NCBI RefSeq assembly: GCF_001722335.1
Contig: NZ_MIHA01000027.1
Location: 1 to 64,000, forward strand
Direction: 5' to 3'
Origin: Mycolicibacterium flavescens
GTDB lineage: Bacteria > Actinomycetota > Actinomycetes > Mycobacteriales > Mycobacteriaceae
DNA length: 64,000 nt
Shown here: positions 1 through 9,766 of the stretch, one piece after another
Position numbering within the stretch: the first letter of the stretch is position 1
Layout: each line of letters starts with the position of its first letter
Program-made: the position numbers and the translations under genes
Notes under the pieces: generated by a model
Databases searched by the model: none
What the model saw: the letters and a program-made list of their open reading frames with translations, nothing else
Told to the model about the DNA's origin: nothing

Positions 1-180
1 CTGAGCCTGGGCATGCCGGTGGGCGTCGCCTACGGCGTGTGGACGGCGTGCGGGGTGGCGCTGGTCGCGGTGATCGCGCGTTTCCTGTTCGCCGAACCGC
101 TGACGTGGGTGATGGCGCTGGGGATCGCGCTCGTCGTCGGTGGCGTGCTCACGATCGAACTCGGCGGTGTCGCGCACTGA
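1..180 (+). CDS. SMR-family multidrug efflux protein, C-terminal fragment
   Basis: The window opens inside this gene; 59 codons remain, ending in TGA. The fragment shows the last two membrane helices of a small multidrug resistance (EmrE/SugE) protein: a Gly/Val-rich helix containing GVAYGVWTACG, then a short loop FAEPLTW, then a final helix ending IELGG. In the family this helix pair forms the dimer interface, and the proton-coupling Glu lies in the missing N-terminal part. It would export cationic compounds in exchange for protons. Its last 32 bases overlap the convergent MFS gene. The family call is firm; substrate is unknown. Confidence 0.75.
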   Translation: MSLGMPVGVAYGVWTACGVALVAVIARFLFAEPLTWVMALGIALVVGGVLTIELGGVAH

Positions 181-1339
181 GCGCGCCGGCCAGCAGCATG
201 ATCACCAGCCCGGCCGCCGGCACCGCCAGCAACCCCGCCCGCAGACCGGCCGCGTCGGCGACCACCCCGATCAACAGCGGGGCGCCGAAGAAACCGATGC
301 GCATCAACCACGTCAGGATGGTCAGCCCGCTGCCGGGCCGCAGCCCCGGCAACTGATCGGCGGCGTGCATCGCCGACGGGATCGCGGTCGCGACTCCCAG
401 ACCGGCCAGACCGAACCCGGCGATCGTGCCGGGAACCGACGGGAAGGCCAGCGCCAGCCCCATCCCCGCGGCGGTCAACGCGCCGCCGGTGCGCACCACC
501 GCCGTTTCGCCGAACCGGTCGACCAACCGGTCGCCGACCAGTCGCCCGACGAAGATGAACCCGACGACCGCGATGTAACCGGACACCGCGAGCGCGCCGG
601 GAGCGCCCAGGTTCTCCCGCAGATACAAGACGGCCCAAGTGTTTCCGGCGTCCTCCACCGTCGCTCCGGCGACCGCCAGCACCACCAGCGCGACGAGCAC
701 GGCGTACACCGCCGGGCCGGGGCCGACCCGACCGGAATCGTCGCCCGCCGGATGGTCGTCGTCGGCTCCGGGCAGCAGATGGCGGTAGGCGACCAGCACC
801 ACCGTCGTACACAACAGCGCGGACGCGCCGAGGTGCACGGCCCGGGAGATGCCCAGCGCGATCGCCGCGGCCCCCATCAGGCCACCGGCGATCGCACCGG
901 CCGCCCACACCGCGTGCAGCGAGTTGATGATCGAGCGCCCGTAGCTGCGCTGGACCCGCAGACCGTGCGCGTTCTGCGCCACATCGGTGACCGCGTCGCA
1001 GGCGCCGGCCAGGAACAGTCCGGCAGCGAACATCGCCGGGGTGGCGGCGACGCCGGCGAGCAGGACGAACACCCCGATGCCGACGGTGCCGACCACGGCC
1101 ACCCGCGACGAGCGGTAGCGACGGATCAGCGCGGCCGCGGTCAACCCCGCCGCCAGCGCCCCGACGGAGAACGCCGCGACCGCCGCGCCGTACGCCGCGT
1201 TCGACAGCGCCAGGTCGGCCTTGATCTCCGGATACCGCGGCAGGATGTTGGCGAACGCCGCGCCGTTGGTCGCGAACAGTGCCGCCACCGCGACCCGCGC
1301 CCGCCGGGCCTGCGCCCGGTCGGTGCGGTCGGCGGACAT
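149..1339 (-). CDS. MFS transporter
   Basis: A 396-residue membrane protein with about twelve hydrophobic segments, the usual layout of a major facilitator exporter. Helix 1 starts near residue 12 (RVAVAALFATNGAAFANILPRY), and helix 2-3 carries the family-like ARG/Arg-rich cytosolic loop (AALIRRYRSSRV). I start it at the ATG whose protein begins MSADRTDRAQ, because the upstream in-frame stretch is Arg/Pro-rich and runs toward the divergent malQ promoter. The middle loop (DDDHPAGDDSGRVG) separates the two six-helix halves. It is divergent from malQ. Substrate cannot be told from the sequence; related mycobacterial proteins are annotated only as MFS. Confidence 0.85.
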   Translation of the reverse strand: MSADRTDRAQARRARVAVAALFATNGAAFANILPRYPEIKADLALSNAAYGAAVAAFSVGALAAGLTAAALIRRYRSSRVAVVGTVGIGVFVLLAGVAATPAMFAAGLFLAGACDAVTDVAQNAHGLRVQRSYGRSIINSLHAVWAAGAIAGGLMGAAAIALGISRAVHLGASALLCTTVVLVAYRHLLPGADDDHPAGDDSGRVGPGPAVYAVLVALVVLAVAGATVEDAGNTWAVLYLRENLGAPGALAVSGYIAVVGFIFVGRLVGDRLVDRFGETAVVRTGGALTAAGMGLALAFPSVPGTIAGFGLAGLGVATAIPSAMHAADQLPGLRPGSGLTILTWLMRIGFFGAPLLIGVVADAAGLRAGLLAVPAAGLVIMLLAGALSARHRRVRS

Positions 1340-1442
1340 GCGATCCGACCCTACCGACCGGCCCGGGGTTGGGTTTCGGCCCAACGGGTATCTGCCGGTG
1401 CGTGACGAGACGCGACAGCGACAACCCGGCAAGATTGGCGCC

Positions 1443-3563
1443 ATGACGGCACCGGCGGCTGCACTGGTCGAGTTGGCGCACCGCTACGGTGTCGCAACCG
1501 AATACGACGACTGGACGGGCACGCGGGTGCCGGTCGCCGCGTCGACGCTGATCGCGGTGCTCGAAGCGCTCGGCATCCCCGCGGGCACCGACGAGGAGTG
1601 CGTCGCGGCGCTGGCGGCCCACGAACGCGAGTACTGGAGTCGCCCGCTGCCGCCGACGGTGATCGGCCGCGTCGGCGCCACCACCCCGTTCTGGGTGCAC
1701 GTGCCGCACGGCGCGCCGGCCCACCCGTGGCTGCGGCTCGAGGACGGTTCGGTGCGCACCGACCTAAACCAGCTCGAAAACAACACCGCCCCATACGAAT
1801 TGGACGGCCAGCTGGTCGGCGAGGCGACGTTCGAACTGCCGGACGATCTGCCGCTCGGCTACCACCGGCTGCACCTGCACGACGACGAGACCGAAGCCGG
1901 CGCACCGATCGTCGTCGCCCCCGCGTCGCTGGTGCCGCCGCACGGCAGGCACTGGGGCTTGGCCACCCAGCTCTACAGCGTGCGCTCGCGGGGATCCTGG
2001 GGCATCGGCGACCTGACCGACCTGACCGATCTCGCGGTGTGGTCGGCGGCCCGGCACGGTGCGAGCTTCGTGTTGGTCAACCCGCTGCATGCGGCCGCGC
2101 CGACCGCCCCGATGGAGCCGTCGCCGTACCTGCCCACGTCGCGTCGGTTCGTCAACCCGATCTACCTGAGGGTCGAGGCCATTCCCGAGTACGCCCGCCT
2201 GCGCAGACGCGGCGGCCTGCGCAAGGCCCGCGAAGACGTGCAGGCCCGCGCGGACCGCGCCGACCTGATCGACCGCGACGCGGCGTGGAAGGTCAAACGC
2301 GCCGCGCTGAAGAAGGTGCACGAGGTGCCGCGCTCGGCCGGACGGGAACTGGCCTACGGCGCGTACCGGGACCGCGAGGGCGTCAGCCTCGACGACTTCG
2401 CCACCTGGTGCGCGATCGCCGAACGCCACGGCGGCGACCGGCGGAGCTGGCCCGAGGAGCTGCAGCACCCCGCGAACCGGGCGGTCGGCGCGTTCGCCGC
2501 CGAGCACGCCGACACCGTCGACTTCCACCGCTGGCTGCAGTGGCAACTCGACGACCAGCTGACCGCCGCGCAGGCCACCGCGGTGCAGACCGGGATGGCG
2601 CTGGGCGTGATGCACGACCTCGCGGTCGGTGTGGACCCCGGCGGCGCGGACGCGTGGGCGCTGCAGGACGTGCTCGCGCTCGGTGTCACCGCGGGCGCGC
2701 CGCCCGACGAGTTCAACCAGCTCGGCCAGGACTGGTCGCAGCCGCCGTGGCGGCCCGACGAACTCGAGCGGCAGGCCTACGAACCGTTCCGCGCGCTCGT
2801 GCGCGCGGTGCTGCGGCACGCGGGCGGGGTGCGCATCGACCACATCATCGGGATGTTCCGGCTGTGGTGGATCCCCGAGGGCGTCCCGCCCACCGCGGGC
2901 ACCTACGTCCGCTACGACCACGAGGCGATGATCGGCATCGTCGCGCTCGAGGCGCAGCGCGCCGGCGCGGTCGTCGTCGGCGAGGACCTCGGCACCGTCG
3001 AACCGTGGGTGCGCGACTATCTGCACGAGCGTGGCCTGTTCGGCACCTCGATCCTGTGGTTCGAGGCCGACCGCGACGGAGGCGGCGGACCGCTACCCGC
3101 CGAGCGGTGGCGCGAGTACTGCCTGTCGGCGGTCACCACCCACGACCTGCCGCCGACGGCGGGCTACCTGGCCGGCGAACACGTCCGGCTGCGCGACGAG
3201 CTGGGGCTGCTGACCCGGCCCGCGGCCGAGGAACTGGCCGCCGACCGCCAACAGCAGGCCGGCTGGCTCGCCGAGTTGCGCCGCGTTGGACTGCTCGACG
3301 ACCCCGACCCGGACACCGCCGCGATCGTCGAGGCACTGCACCGCTATCTGGGCCGCACCCCGTCGCGGCTGCTGGCGCTGTCGCTGGCCGACGCGGTCGG
3401 TGATCTGCGCACCCAGAACCAGCCCGGCACCACCGACGAGTACCCGAACTGGCGGGTGCCGCTGTGCGGACCGGACGGCAAGAAGGTGCTGTTGGAGGAC
3501 GTGTTCGGCGACGCGCGGGCGGCGCGGCTCGGCGACGTCATGCGGAGCGCGGTGCGTCCGTAG
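1443..3563 (+). CDS. malQ: 4-alpha-glucanotransferase (amylomaltase, GH77)
   Basis: This 706-residue cytosolic enzyme transfers alpha-1,4-glucan segments between maltodextrins and takes part in glycogen and maltose turnover. The length is typical of actinobacterial MalQ, which has an extra N-terminal domain of about 150 residues before the GH77 barrel. Visible active-site motifs are GVRIDHIIGMFRLWWIPEG (nucleophile Asp in RIDH), VVGEDLGTV (acid/base Glu) and TTHDLPPTAGY (third carboxylate). The start is the ATG at 1443, giving MTAPAAALVELAHRYGV, which matches the family N-terminus; longer in-frame extensions run antisense to the divergent MFS gene. No obvious partner glycogen genes are adjacent. 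Confidence 0.95.
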   Translation: MTAPAAALVELAHRYGVATEYDDWTGTRVPVAASTLIAVLEALGIPAGTDEECVAALAAHEREYWSRPLPPTVIGRVGATTPFWVHVPHGAPAHPWLRLEDGSVRTDLNQLENNTAPYELDGQLVGEATFELPDDLPLGYHRLHLHDDETEAGAPIVVAPASLVPPHGRHWGLATQLYSVRSRGSWGIGDLTDLTDLAVWSAARHGASFVLVNPLHAAAPTAPMEPSPYLPTSRRFVNPIYLRVEAIPEYARLRRRGGLRKAREDVQARADRADLIDRDAAWKVKRAALKKVHEVPRSAGRELAYGAYRDREGVSLDDFATWCAIAERHGGDRRSWPEELQHPANRAVGAFAAEHADTVDFHRWLQWQLDDQLTAAQATAVQTGMALGVMHDLAVGVDPGGADAWALQDVLALGVTAGAPPDEFNQLGQDWSQPPWRPDELERQAYEPFRALVRAVLRHAGGVRIDHIIGMFRLWWIPEGVPPTAGTYVRYDHEAMIGIVALEAQRAGAVVVGEDLGTVEPWVRDYLHERGLFGTSILWFEADRDGGGGPLPAERWREYCLSAVTTHDLPPTAGYLAGEHVRLRDELGLLTRPAAEELAADRQQQAGWLAELRRVGLLDDPDPDTAAIVEALHRYLGRTPSRLLALSLADAVGDLRTQNQPGTTDEYPNWRVPLCGPDGKKVLLEDVFGDARAARLGDVMRSAVRP

Positions 3564-3658
3564 GTGCAACGCCCGGTGTAACGCTGCGGCGCTGTTCTCC
3601 GGTTTCACATTCGTCACGTCTGCGATATGTTCGCACCGCACCGACCGAGGAGAGATAC

Positions 3659-4069
3659 GTGAAGAAGCTGGTAGTGCTCAGCGGTGGCCTCGTCGCCGTC
3701 GGTTCCGCGGCGCTCGTCGGCGCCGGTATCGCGATGTCGCAGCCGTCGGTGAACAACTACAACGTGGTCGGCGAGCCGTATCAGAAGGCGCTGCAGCTGC
3801 TGAAATCCCAGGGCGTGAAGGCCTACTTCGGCGGTTCGTTCGGCAGCGTGCTCCCCCAGGCGCAGTGCCTGGTCGACCAGCAGAAGATCACCGGCGGCGG
3901 CCGGATGCTGCTGATGCTGGACTGCAGCCAGAAGGCAGCCGACATGCTCGCCGAGATGGGTTCGGGTGGCGGCCCGACCGTCGGCGGCAACGGCATCACC
4001 ACCGTCACCCCGACGCCGGTCGTGCCGATTCAGGGCGCGCCGGGCGCGGGCACCCCACCGCCGGCCTGA
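3659..4069 (+). CDS. secreted or anchored PASTA-like conserved protein
   Basis: A 136-residue protein beginning with a GTG codon placed 5-8 bases after a GAGGAGAG ribosome site. The N-terminus (KKLVVLSGG, then a run of Val/Ala/Gly to about residue 25) is a signal peptide or anchor. The segment VVGEPYQKALQLLKSQGVKAYFGG resembles one PASTA-like unit. Two cysteines (QCLVD and LDCSQ) could form a disulfide outside the cell. The tail is Pro/Gly/Thr-rich (TTVTPTPVVPIQG). I do not recognise a named family; mycobacterial secreted proteins of this shape are of unknown function. Confidence 0.75.
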   Translation: MKKLVVLSGGLVAVGSAALVGAGIAMSQPSVNNYNVVGEPYQKALQLLKSQGVKAYFGGSFGSVLPQAQCLVDQQKITGGGRMLLMLDCSQKAADMLAEMGSGGGPTVGGNGITTVTPTPVVPIQGAPGAGTPPPA

Positions 4070-4073
4070 CAGC

Positions 4074-4508
4074 TCAGGTTTCCACCAGCTGCCGCAGGTT
4101 GGTCAGCGTGCGGCTCATCGTGCGGCCGACCTGCCGGGCCGCGACCCGGTCGGCGATCAGCCCGAGCAGGTTGCCCGCCGACTCGTAGGACAGCCGGAAC
4201 GTCACCTTCGTGCGGCCGTCGTCGGTGCTGCGCAGCCGGAACCGGCCGCGCTGCGACACCCCGGTGATGCCGATCCAGGACAGCTCGCGCGGCGCGTCGA
4301 ACTCCACCACCTCGACGGTGCCGCCGATCGGCACCGACCCGACCTTCCAGTGCACGGTGTAGCGCGACCCGAGACCCGCCGGGTCCTCCCCGATCGTCTC
4401 CCAGCGCTCCAGGCTGGCCATGAACTGCGGGTAGCACCCGGGGTCGCTGACCACCTTCCACACCTGTTCGCGGTCGGCGTCGATCACGCACTGGCGCTGC
4501 ACCCTCAT
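4074..4508 (-). CDS. SRPBCC (polyketide cyclase/START-like) family protein
   Basis: A 144-residue protein with the helix-grip pattern of the SRPBCC superfamily: an opening strand RQCVIDADREQVWKVVSDPGCYPQFM, a middle RYTVHWKVGSVPIGGTVEVVEFDAPRELSW, and a long C-terminal helix (RTMSRTLTNLRQLVE). Such proteins bind hydrophobic ligands in an internal cavity, and some act as cyclases or lipid carriers. It lies 9 bp downstream of the acyltransferase gene on the same strand, so the two probably form an operon, which hints at a lipid ligand. No catalytic residues can be assigned. Confidence 0.8.
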   Translation of the reverse strand: MRVQRQCVIDADREQVWKVVSDPGCYPQFMASLERWETIGEDPAGLGSRYTVHWKVGSVPIGGTVEVVEFDAPRELSWIGITGVSQRGRFRLRSTDDGRTKVTFRLSYESAGNLLGLIADRVAARQVGRTMSRTLTNLRQLVET

Positions 4509-4517
4509 CGCGTCACC

Positions 4518-5354
4518 TCAACCGATCACCGGGAACCGCCGCCGCGCCGCCAGCGCGTCGACACCGCCCTGCAGGCTGGCCAGCACCTTGTCGTTGATCA
4601 CGTCGTCGTCGCTGGCCGCGATGTCGTCGGCGTCGATCGGGTCCTGCACCTCGATCGCGATCTTCGTCGGCAGCGGCAGCCGCGGGATCATGTCGCTGAC
4701 CGTGAGCCCCCACGGCGGCGCGAACAGGATCGGCACGCTCTTGAGCCGGGCCGCCTTGTCGACCCCCAGCAGCCGCGCCAGCCACTGACCGCGGTCGAGG
4801 AACAGCGCGGCCTCCTGACCGCCGACGCTGGCGACCGGCACGATCGGCACGCCGGCGTCGCGGGCGAGTTTGACGTAACCCTTGCGCCCGCCGAAGTCGA
4901 CGGTGTGCCGCTCCCACGACGGCCGGAACACCTCGTAATCTCCGCCGGGGTAGACCAGCAGCGCGGCCCCCGACCTCAGCGCCAGCGTGGCGTTGTCGTG
5001 GTTGGCCGCCACCGTGCCGAACTTGCGCAGCGAGCCCAGCCCCGGCATCGACACGACCAGGTTGTGCGCGAGTTGGTAGAACGGCCGCTCGACCCCGAAG
5101 TACGAGCTGAACGCCAACGTGAACACGAAGGTGTCCGGCGGCAGGTTGCCGCCACTGTGGTTGCCCACCAGCAACACCGGGCCGTCGGCGGGGATGCGGT
5201 CCAGACCGCGCACGTCGGCGCGGAAGTACAGCGACGCCAGCAGCCACAGCCCCGGCAGTTGTTCGCGGATGTAGTCGGGATCGCGCTGATCCAGGTCGGC
5301 CTTCGGGACGCGGGTGGACACCTGCTGTCTGGCCCAGTCGAAGATCCCCGCCAT
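4518..5354 (-). CDS. MGAT/PlsC-type acyltransferase
   Basis: A 278-residue acyltransferase likely to transfer an acyl chain from acyl-CoA to a lysolipid or glycerolipid at the membrane. The acceptor motif is a spaced variant of HX4D: LVGNHSGGNLPPDTFVF, with His and Asp further apart than in classic PlsC, as in MGAT/DGAT-like members. The second motif VYPGGDYEVFRPSW replaces the usual EGT block. I start at ATG 5354 (MAGIFDWARQQ); a GTG six codons upstream is possible. It is followed at 9 bp by the SRPBCC gene and is divergent from the di-iron gene at 5448. Confidence 0.82.
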   Translation of the reverse strand: MAGIFDWARQQVSTRVPKADLDQRDPDYIREQLPGLWLLASLYFRADVRGLDRIPADGPVLLVGNHSGGNLPPDTFVFTLAFSSYFGVERPFYQLAHNLVVSMPGLGSLRKFGTVAANHDNATLALRSGAALLVYPGGDYEVFRPSWERHTVDFGGRKGYVKLARDAGVPIVPVASVGGQEAALFLDRGQWLARLLGVDKAARLKSVPILFAPPWGLTVSDMIPRLPLPTKIAIEVQDPIDADDIAASDDDVINDKVLASLQGGVDALAARRRFPVIG

Positions 5355-5447
5355 GCCAGTGGCTATTGACACCGCGCAACTACCTGAAACCTCCGTTCCC
5401 GGGTAACCGGATAAACTGCCGACCAGACCATCGGAGGTGAAGCCGCG

Positions 5448-6374
5448 ATGACGCAGTCGCCAGTCCGGGCGTCGACGCTTCGGCCGCGCCGGTTCAACGA
5501 GGAGATCGACCCCGGCCCGGTGCAGATCCAGGCGCGCAAGGTGCAGTTCGACCTGTCCGGTATCCCGCTGGAGTGGATTCCCGGCCACCCCGTGGCGTCC
5601 ACGATGATCAACCTGTTCAACGTGGTGCTGCCGGCGGCCGAGCACTGGTTCGTCGCCGCACTCGACGAGGCGCTGCCGTTGGTGCGCGACCCCAAGCTGG
5701 CCGACGACATCCGCGGGTTCAGCGGCCAGGAGGCCACCCACGCCGCCGCGCACGACGACGTCATCCGCGACTTCCTGATCGGCAACGGTCTCGACGTGAC
5801 GCCGATGCTCGATCTGGTCAACTACATGTTCGGAAAAGTGTTGGCGGCCAAGCAGTTCGACGATCCCGAGCGGCGACTGAGCAACCTGTGCGAGCGGCTG
5901 TGGCTGATCGCGGCGATCGAGCACTACACCGCGGTGCTCGGCGACTTCGCGCTGAACTCCAGCTGGGACGACCACGGCGCACACCCGACGATGGTCGACC
6001 TGTTCCGCTGGCACGGCAGCGAAGAGGTCGAGCACCGCTGCGTGGCCCACGACGTCGCGACGTACTTCCACAACAGCTACCCCGACCGGATCCGGGCGAT
6101 GACGGTCGCGGCGGCGGCGATGTTCGTGTTCTTCCAGCGCGGCACGTGGTACCTGCTCAAGTCCGACCCCTACTACGACATCAGCTGGCTGCAGATGCAG
6201 CGGCTGCGCCGACGTGACTCCGCGCTGGGGTTGCTGCCGCGGTTCCGGACGCTGTTCGGCACGAACACGCTGTCCTACTTCCGGCCCGGCTACTCCCCCG
6301 AGGACATGGGCTCGACCGCGCAGGCCGTCGCGTACCTGGCGTCGTCCCCCGCGGCCCGCGCCGCGCACCTGTGA
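5448..6374 (+). CDS. predicted di-iron carboxylate protein (PF10118-type 'metal-dependent hydrolase')
   Basis: A 308-residue protein of the family usually labelled predicted metal-dependent hydrolase (COG3687). Reading the helices shows the ferritin-like di-iron ligand spacing: Glu65 (PAAEHW), Glu95-x-x-His98 (GQEATH), Glu158 (AIEHY) and Glu193-x-x-His196 (EEVEH). That order, E...ExxH...E...ExxH, is typical of soluble di-iron oxygenases and desaturases rather than hydrolases. A helix at about 224-235 (AAAAMFVFFQRGTW) may touch the membrane. Its TGA overlaps the GTG of the ferredoxin reductase that follows, so the two are translated together; I infer an oxygenase and its electron donor. Confidence 0.8.
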   Translation: MTQSPVRASTLRPRRFNEEIDPGPVQIQARKVQFDLSGIPLEWIPGHPVASTMINLFNVVLPAAEHWFVAALDEALPLVRDPKLADDIRGFSGQEATHAAAHDDVIRDFLIGNGLDVTPMLDLVNYMFGKVLAAKQFDDPERRLSNLCERLWLIAAIEHYTAVLGDFALNSSWDDHGAHPTMVDLFRWHGSEEVEHRCVAHDVATYFHNSYPDRIRAMTVAAAAMFVFFQRGTWYLLKSDPYYDISWLQMQRLRRRDSALGLLPRFRTLFGTNTLSYFRPGYSPEDMGSTAQAVAYLASSPAARAAHL

Positions 6375-7486
6375 TACCGGTGACCGGTCTGCGGGAACGG
6401 TACCGGGCCCTGCCGCCCCACCCGTTCCGGCGGCGCCGCGACGTGCTGATGGGCCTGGCCGGCGCGATGCTGTCCGGGATGGAGACGGTGACGGGCCGCG
6501 CGCGCAAGGTGCGGTTGCCCGACGCGGCGGACGGGACCCGCACGCTCGAAGTCGTCGAGCGCACCGTCGTGGCCCGCGACGAGAACGTGGTGGCGCTGAC
6601 GTTCGCCGCCGCCGACGGCCGGTCCCTGCCGACCTGGCATCCCGGCGCCCATCTCGACATCGAACTGCCCAGCGGGCGGATGCGTCAATACTCGCTGTGC
6701 GGGGACCCGCAGCACCCCGACCGGTACCGAATCGCGGTGCGGCGCATACCCGACGGCGGCGGCGGGTCGCTCGAGGTGCACGACGCGCTGCAGGTCGGCG
6801 CGACGGTGCGCACGCACGGTCCGCGCAACGCGTTCCCGCTGACCGTGCCCGGATACGGCTCCCCGACGCGGCGGCTGCGGTTCATCGCCGGCGGAATCGG
6901 GATCACCCCGATCCTGCCCATGCTCGGGCTGGCGCGCCGGCTGGGCGTCGAGTGGTCGATGATCTACACCGGCCGCAGCCGCGACAGCCTGCCGTTCCTC
7001 GACGAACTCGACCGGTACGGCGGCCACGTCGAGATCCGCACCGACGACGCAGCGGGCCTGCCCGCCGCGGACGACCTGCTCGGCGACTGCCCCGACGGCA
7101 CCGCGGTCTACGCCTGCGGTCCGGCGGCGATGCTGTCCGCGATCCGCGCCCGGCTGATCGGCCGCGCGGGCGTGGAACTGCACTTCGAGCGGTTCGCCGC
7201 CCCGCCCGTCGTCGACGGCACAGCGTTCACGGTGACGGTCGCCTCGACCGGCCGGACCGTCGAGGTCGGCGCCGACGAAACCCTGCTGGGCGCATTGAAC
7301 CGGTCCGGCGTGGCGGCGCGGTACTCGTGTCAGCAGGGGTTCTGCGGTACCTGCCGGACGCGGGTCCTCGCAGGCGCGGTCGATCACCGCGACGGGCTGC
7401 TCACCGATCCGGAGCGGGCGGCCGGGCAGATGCTGATCTGCGTCTCGCGCAGCGCCGACGGGGCCGATCTGACGCTCGATCTGTAG
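6371..7486 (+). CDS. ferredoxin-linked flavoprotein reductase (FAD/NAD domain plus [2Fe-2S] domain)
   Basis: A 371-residue reductase of the phthalate dioxygenase reductase/VanB type. The flavin motif is RQYSLCG near residue 105, the NAD(P) site is [12 protein letters not shown], and CGPAAM follows. The C-terminal plant-type ferredoxin domain has Cys320-x4-Cys325-x2-Cys328 and Cys357, a complete [2Fe-2S] set. It moves electrons from NAD(P)H to an oxygenase. It starts at GTG 6371, which overlaps the stop of the di-iron gene by four bases, making that protein its likely partner. The N-terminal 35 residues ([16 protein letters not shown]) are an extension seen in mycobacterial reductases of lipid desaturases, by recollection. 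Confidence 0.88.
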   Translation: MIPVTGLRERYRALPPHPFRRRRDVLMGLAGAMLSGMETVTGRARKVRLPDAADGTRTLEVVERTVVARDENVVALTFAAADGRSLPTWHPGAHLDIELPSGRMRQYSLCGDPQHPDRYRIAVRRIPDGGGGSLEVHDALQVGATVRTHGPRNAFPLTVPGYGSPTRRLRFIAGGIGITPILPMLGLARRLGVEWSMIYTGRSRDSLPFLDELDRYGGHVEIRTDDAAGLPAADDLLGDCPDGTAVYACGPAAMLSAIRARLIGRAGVELHFERFAAPPVVDGTAFTVTVASTGRTVEVGADETLLGALNRSGVAARYSCQQGFCGTCRTRVLAGAVDHRDGLLTDPERAAGQMLICVSRSADGADLTLDL

Positions 7487-7508
7487 CTCGGTCTCGTACG
7501 ATGCGCCC

Positions 7509-8894
7509 ATGCCGTTGGCCGCTGGCGCGACGTTCGCGGGTTACACCATCGTCCGGTTGCTCGGCTCCGGCGGGATGGGTGAGGTCTACCTCGCGCAGCA
7601 CCCACGGCTGCCGCGCCGCGACGCGCTCAAGGTGCTGCCCGCCTCGGTGTCGGCCGACGCGGACTACCGGCGGCGGTTCGAGCGCGAGGCCGACATCGCG
7701 GCGACGCTGTGGCACCCGCACATCGTCGGCGTGCACGACCGCGGCGAATCCGACGGCCAGATCTGGATCTCGATGGACTACGTCGACGGCACCGACGCCG
7801 CCCGACTGCTGCGCGAGCATCATCCCGACGGCGTGCCCGCCGGTGAGGTCGCCGCGATCGTCACCGCGGTCGCCGAGGCCCTCGACCACGCCCACGAGCG
7901 CGGCCTGCTGCACCGCGATGTCAAACCCGCCAACATCCTGCTCGCGTCCTCGGCAGATCGGCGGATCCTGTTGGCGGACTTCGGCATCGCCCGCTGGGCC
8001 AACGACATCAGCGGCCTGACGGAAACGAACATGACGGTCGGCACGGTGTCCTACGCCGCACCCGAACAGCTCATGGGTGAGGCGCTGGACGGTCGCGCAG
8101 ACCAGTATGCGTTGGCCGCCACCGCGTTTCACCTGCTGACCGGTTCGCCGCCGTTCCCCGACTCCAATCCCGCGGTGGTGATCAGCCGGCACCTGTCGGC
8201 CGCGCCGCCGGCGCTCGGCACGCGCAGGCCCGACCTCGCGGGTCTGGACCCGGTGCTGGCCAAGGCGCTGGCCAAGAACCCGGAGCACCGCTACGAGCGC
8301 TGCGCGGATTTCGCGCGGGCGCTCAGCCACCACCTCGGGATGCCCGGCGAGGCCACGGCACCGGCCCCGGTCGTGTCGAAACGGTCGCTGATGCGCACCG
8401 GCGTGCTGGTGCCGGCGGTGCTCGCCGTGCTGCTGGCGGTGGCGGTCGCGGTGGCGGTGTTCGAGTTCCGGCGCGCCGACGAGGAACGCCCGGCCGCCGT
8501 CGCGCCGACGACGACGCAAACCCGCACCGCCACAACGACATCCACCACCACTCCAACACCCGCGACCACCCCACCTGCGAACCCACCCACGACCCCACCC
8601 GCCACCGCCCCGCCGCCGGCGGTGATCGGCGCGGCCTGCTCACCGGTGGGCGCCACCGCAACGACCGCGGCCGGGGCGACCGCCTACTGCTCGACGCTGC
8701 AGAGCACCGGGGCGTCGATCTGGTCGCTGACCCAGGGCGACATCCCCGAGCCGACGGTGACCACCGAACCGACCGACGAGCCGCTGCCGATCGCCGAGGA
8801 GTCCCCGGTGCGGGTCTGCATGCAGCAGACCGGCCAGACCCGCCGCGAATGCCGGCGCGCCATCCGGGAGAGCAACGGACTGCCACCGCTGTGA
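7509..8894 (+). CDS. transmembrane Ser/Thr protein kinase (PknF/PknJ type)
   Basis: A 461-residue receptor-like kinase. The kinase domain spans about residues 12-275: glycine loop GSGGMGEVY (19-27), Lys41, RD-type catalytic loop HRDVKPAN (135-142), DFG at 157-159 and the activation segment [12 protein letters not shown] with phosphorylatable Thr. A single membrane helix follows at about 298-320. The outside part is a Thr/Pro-rich linker and then about 85 residues with four cysteines, probably two disulfides. It would sense an outside cue and phosphorylate cell-envelope or regulatory proteins. The LLM gene overlaps its stop by four bases, so the two are co-transcribed. Confidence 0.92.
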   Translation: MPLAAGATFAGYTIVRLLGSGGMGEVYLAQHPRLPRRDALKVLPASVSADADYRRRFEREADIAATLWHPHIVGVHDRGESDGQIWISMDYVDGTDAARLLREHHPDGVPAGEVAAIVTAVAEALDHAHERGLLHRDVKPANILLASSADRRILLADFGIARWANDISGLTETNMTVGTVSYAAPEQLMGEALDGRADQYALAATAFHLLTGSPPFPDSNPAVVISRHLSAAPPALGTRRPDLAGLDPVLAKALAKNPEHRYERCADFARALSHHLGMPGEATAPAPVVSKRSLMRTGVLVPAVLAVLLAVAVAVAVFEFRRADEERPAAVAPTTTQTRTATTTSTTTPTPATTPPANPPTTPPATAPPPAVIGAACSPVGATATTAAGATAYCSTLQSTGASIWSLTQGDIPEPTVTTEPTDEPLPIAEESPVRVCMQQTGQTRRECRRAIRESNGLPPL

Positions 8895-9766
8895 AATACG
8901 CCGTCGTCGCGCCCGTCGCCGCCGGGGTCACCGCCGACCCCGGCTACATGACCGCGTTCGCCCAGCACCTGGAGGCATGCGGGTTCGAGTCGATCGTGGT
9001 GGTCGAACACACCGTGCTGATGGCGCAGTACACCAGCGTCTACCCGTACGACCCGTCCGGGCGGGTGGATCTGGCCCCCGACTGCCCGGTGCCCGATCCC
9101 GTTGACCTGCTGGCGTTTCTGGCCGCACACACCCGCACGCTGGGATTGGCCACCGGCGTCCTGGTACTGCCCAACCATCATCCGGTGGTGCTGGCCAAGC
9201 GGATCGCCACGCTCGACGTGCTCTCGGGCGGGCGGACCCGGTTGTGCGTCGGGATGGGCTGGCTCAAGGAGGAGGTCGAGGCGTGCGGCGCCGACTTCGC
9301 CGGCCGGGGCCGCCGGGCCGACGAACAGCTCGCCGTGCTGCGCCTGCTGTGGGAGGACCGGCCCGCCGGCGCCGAATTCCACGGCGAGTTCTTCGATTTC
9401 GAGCATGCGATGTGCTACCCGAAACCCGTCAGCGCGGTTGCGCTGCACATCGGCGGCCACAGCCGCGCGGCGGCCAGGCGGGCCGGCCGGTTCGGCGACG
9501 GTTTCCAGCCGCTCGGCGTCGGCGGCGCCGAGCTCACCGCGCTGGTCACCGTGATGCGGGAGGAGGCGCAGCGGTGCTGGCGCGACCCCGACGCGCTGGA
9601 ACTGTCGCTCGGTCATCTGGTGACCAAGGTCGACGCCGAACGCGCGGCCCGTCTGGCCGCGCTCGGCGCTGACCGTCTGATCCTGGCGATGCCGCCGGTC
9701 ACCGACATCGACGAGGCCCGCGACGTGCTGTCGGCGTGCGCGGACCGGTTGGGGCTGAACCGATGA
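8891..9766 (+). CDS. LLM-class (F420- or FMN-dependent) oxidoreductase
   Basis: A 291-residue TIM-barrel oxidoreductase of the luciferase-like monooxygenase superfamily. Diagnostic stretches are [42 protein letters not shown] and [14 protein letters not shown] [11 protein letters not shown], followed by [33 protein letters not shown]. Mycobacterial members mostly use F420. The start is the GTG at 8891, whose GTGA overlaps the kinase stop; the longer frame lies inside the kinase gene. Its own stop overlaps the next ATG by four bases. Substrate is unknown. Confidence 0.88.
   Translation: MKYAVVAPVAAGVTADPGYMTAFAQHLEACGFESIVVVEHTVLMAQYTSVYPYDPSGRVDLAPDCPVPDPVDLLAFLAAHTRTLGLATGVLVLPNHHPVVLAKRIATLDVLSGGRTRLCVGMGWLKEEVEACGADFAGRGRRADEQLAVLRLLWEDRPAGAEFHGEFFDFEHAMCYPKPVSAVALHIGGHSRAAARRAGRFGDGFQPLGVGGAELTALVTVMREEAQRCWRDPDALELSLGHLVTKVDAERAARLAALGADRLILAMPPVTDIDEARDVLSACADRLGLNR

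Noticed and set aside
1598..3403. 600-codon Arg/Pro-rich frame inside malQ
   Set aside because: Composition is extreme for arginine and proline, and it lies wholly inside a well-supported gene in another frame.
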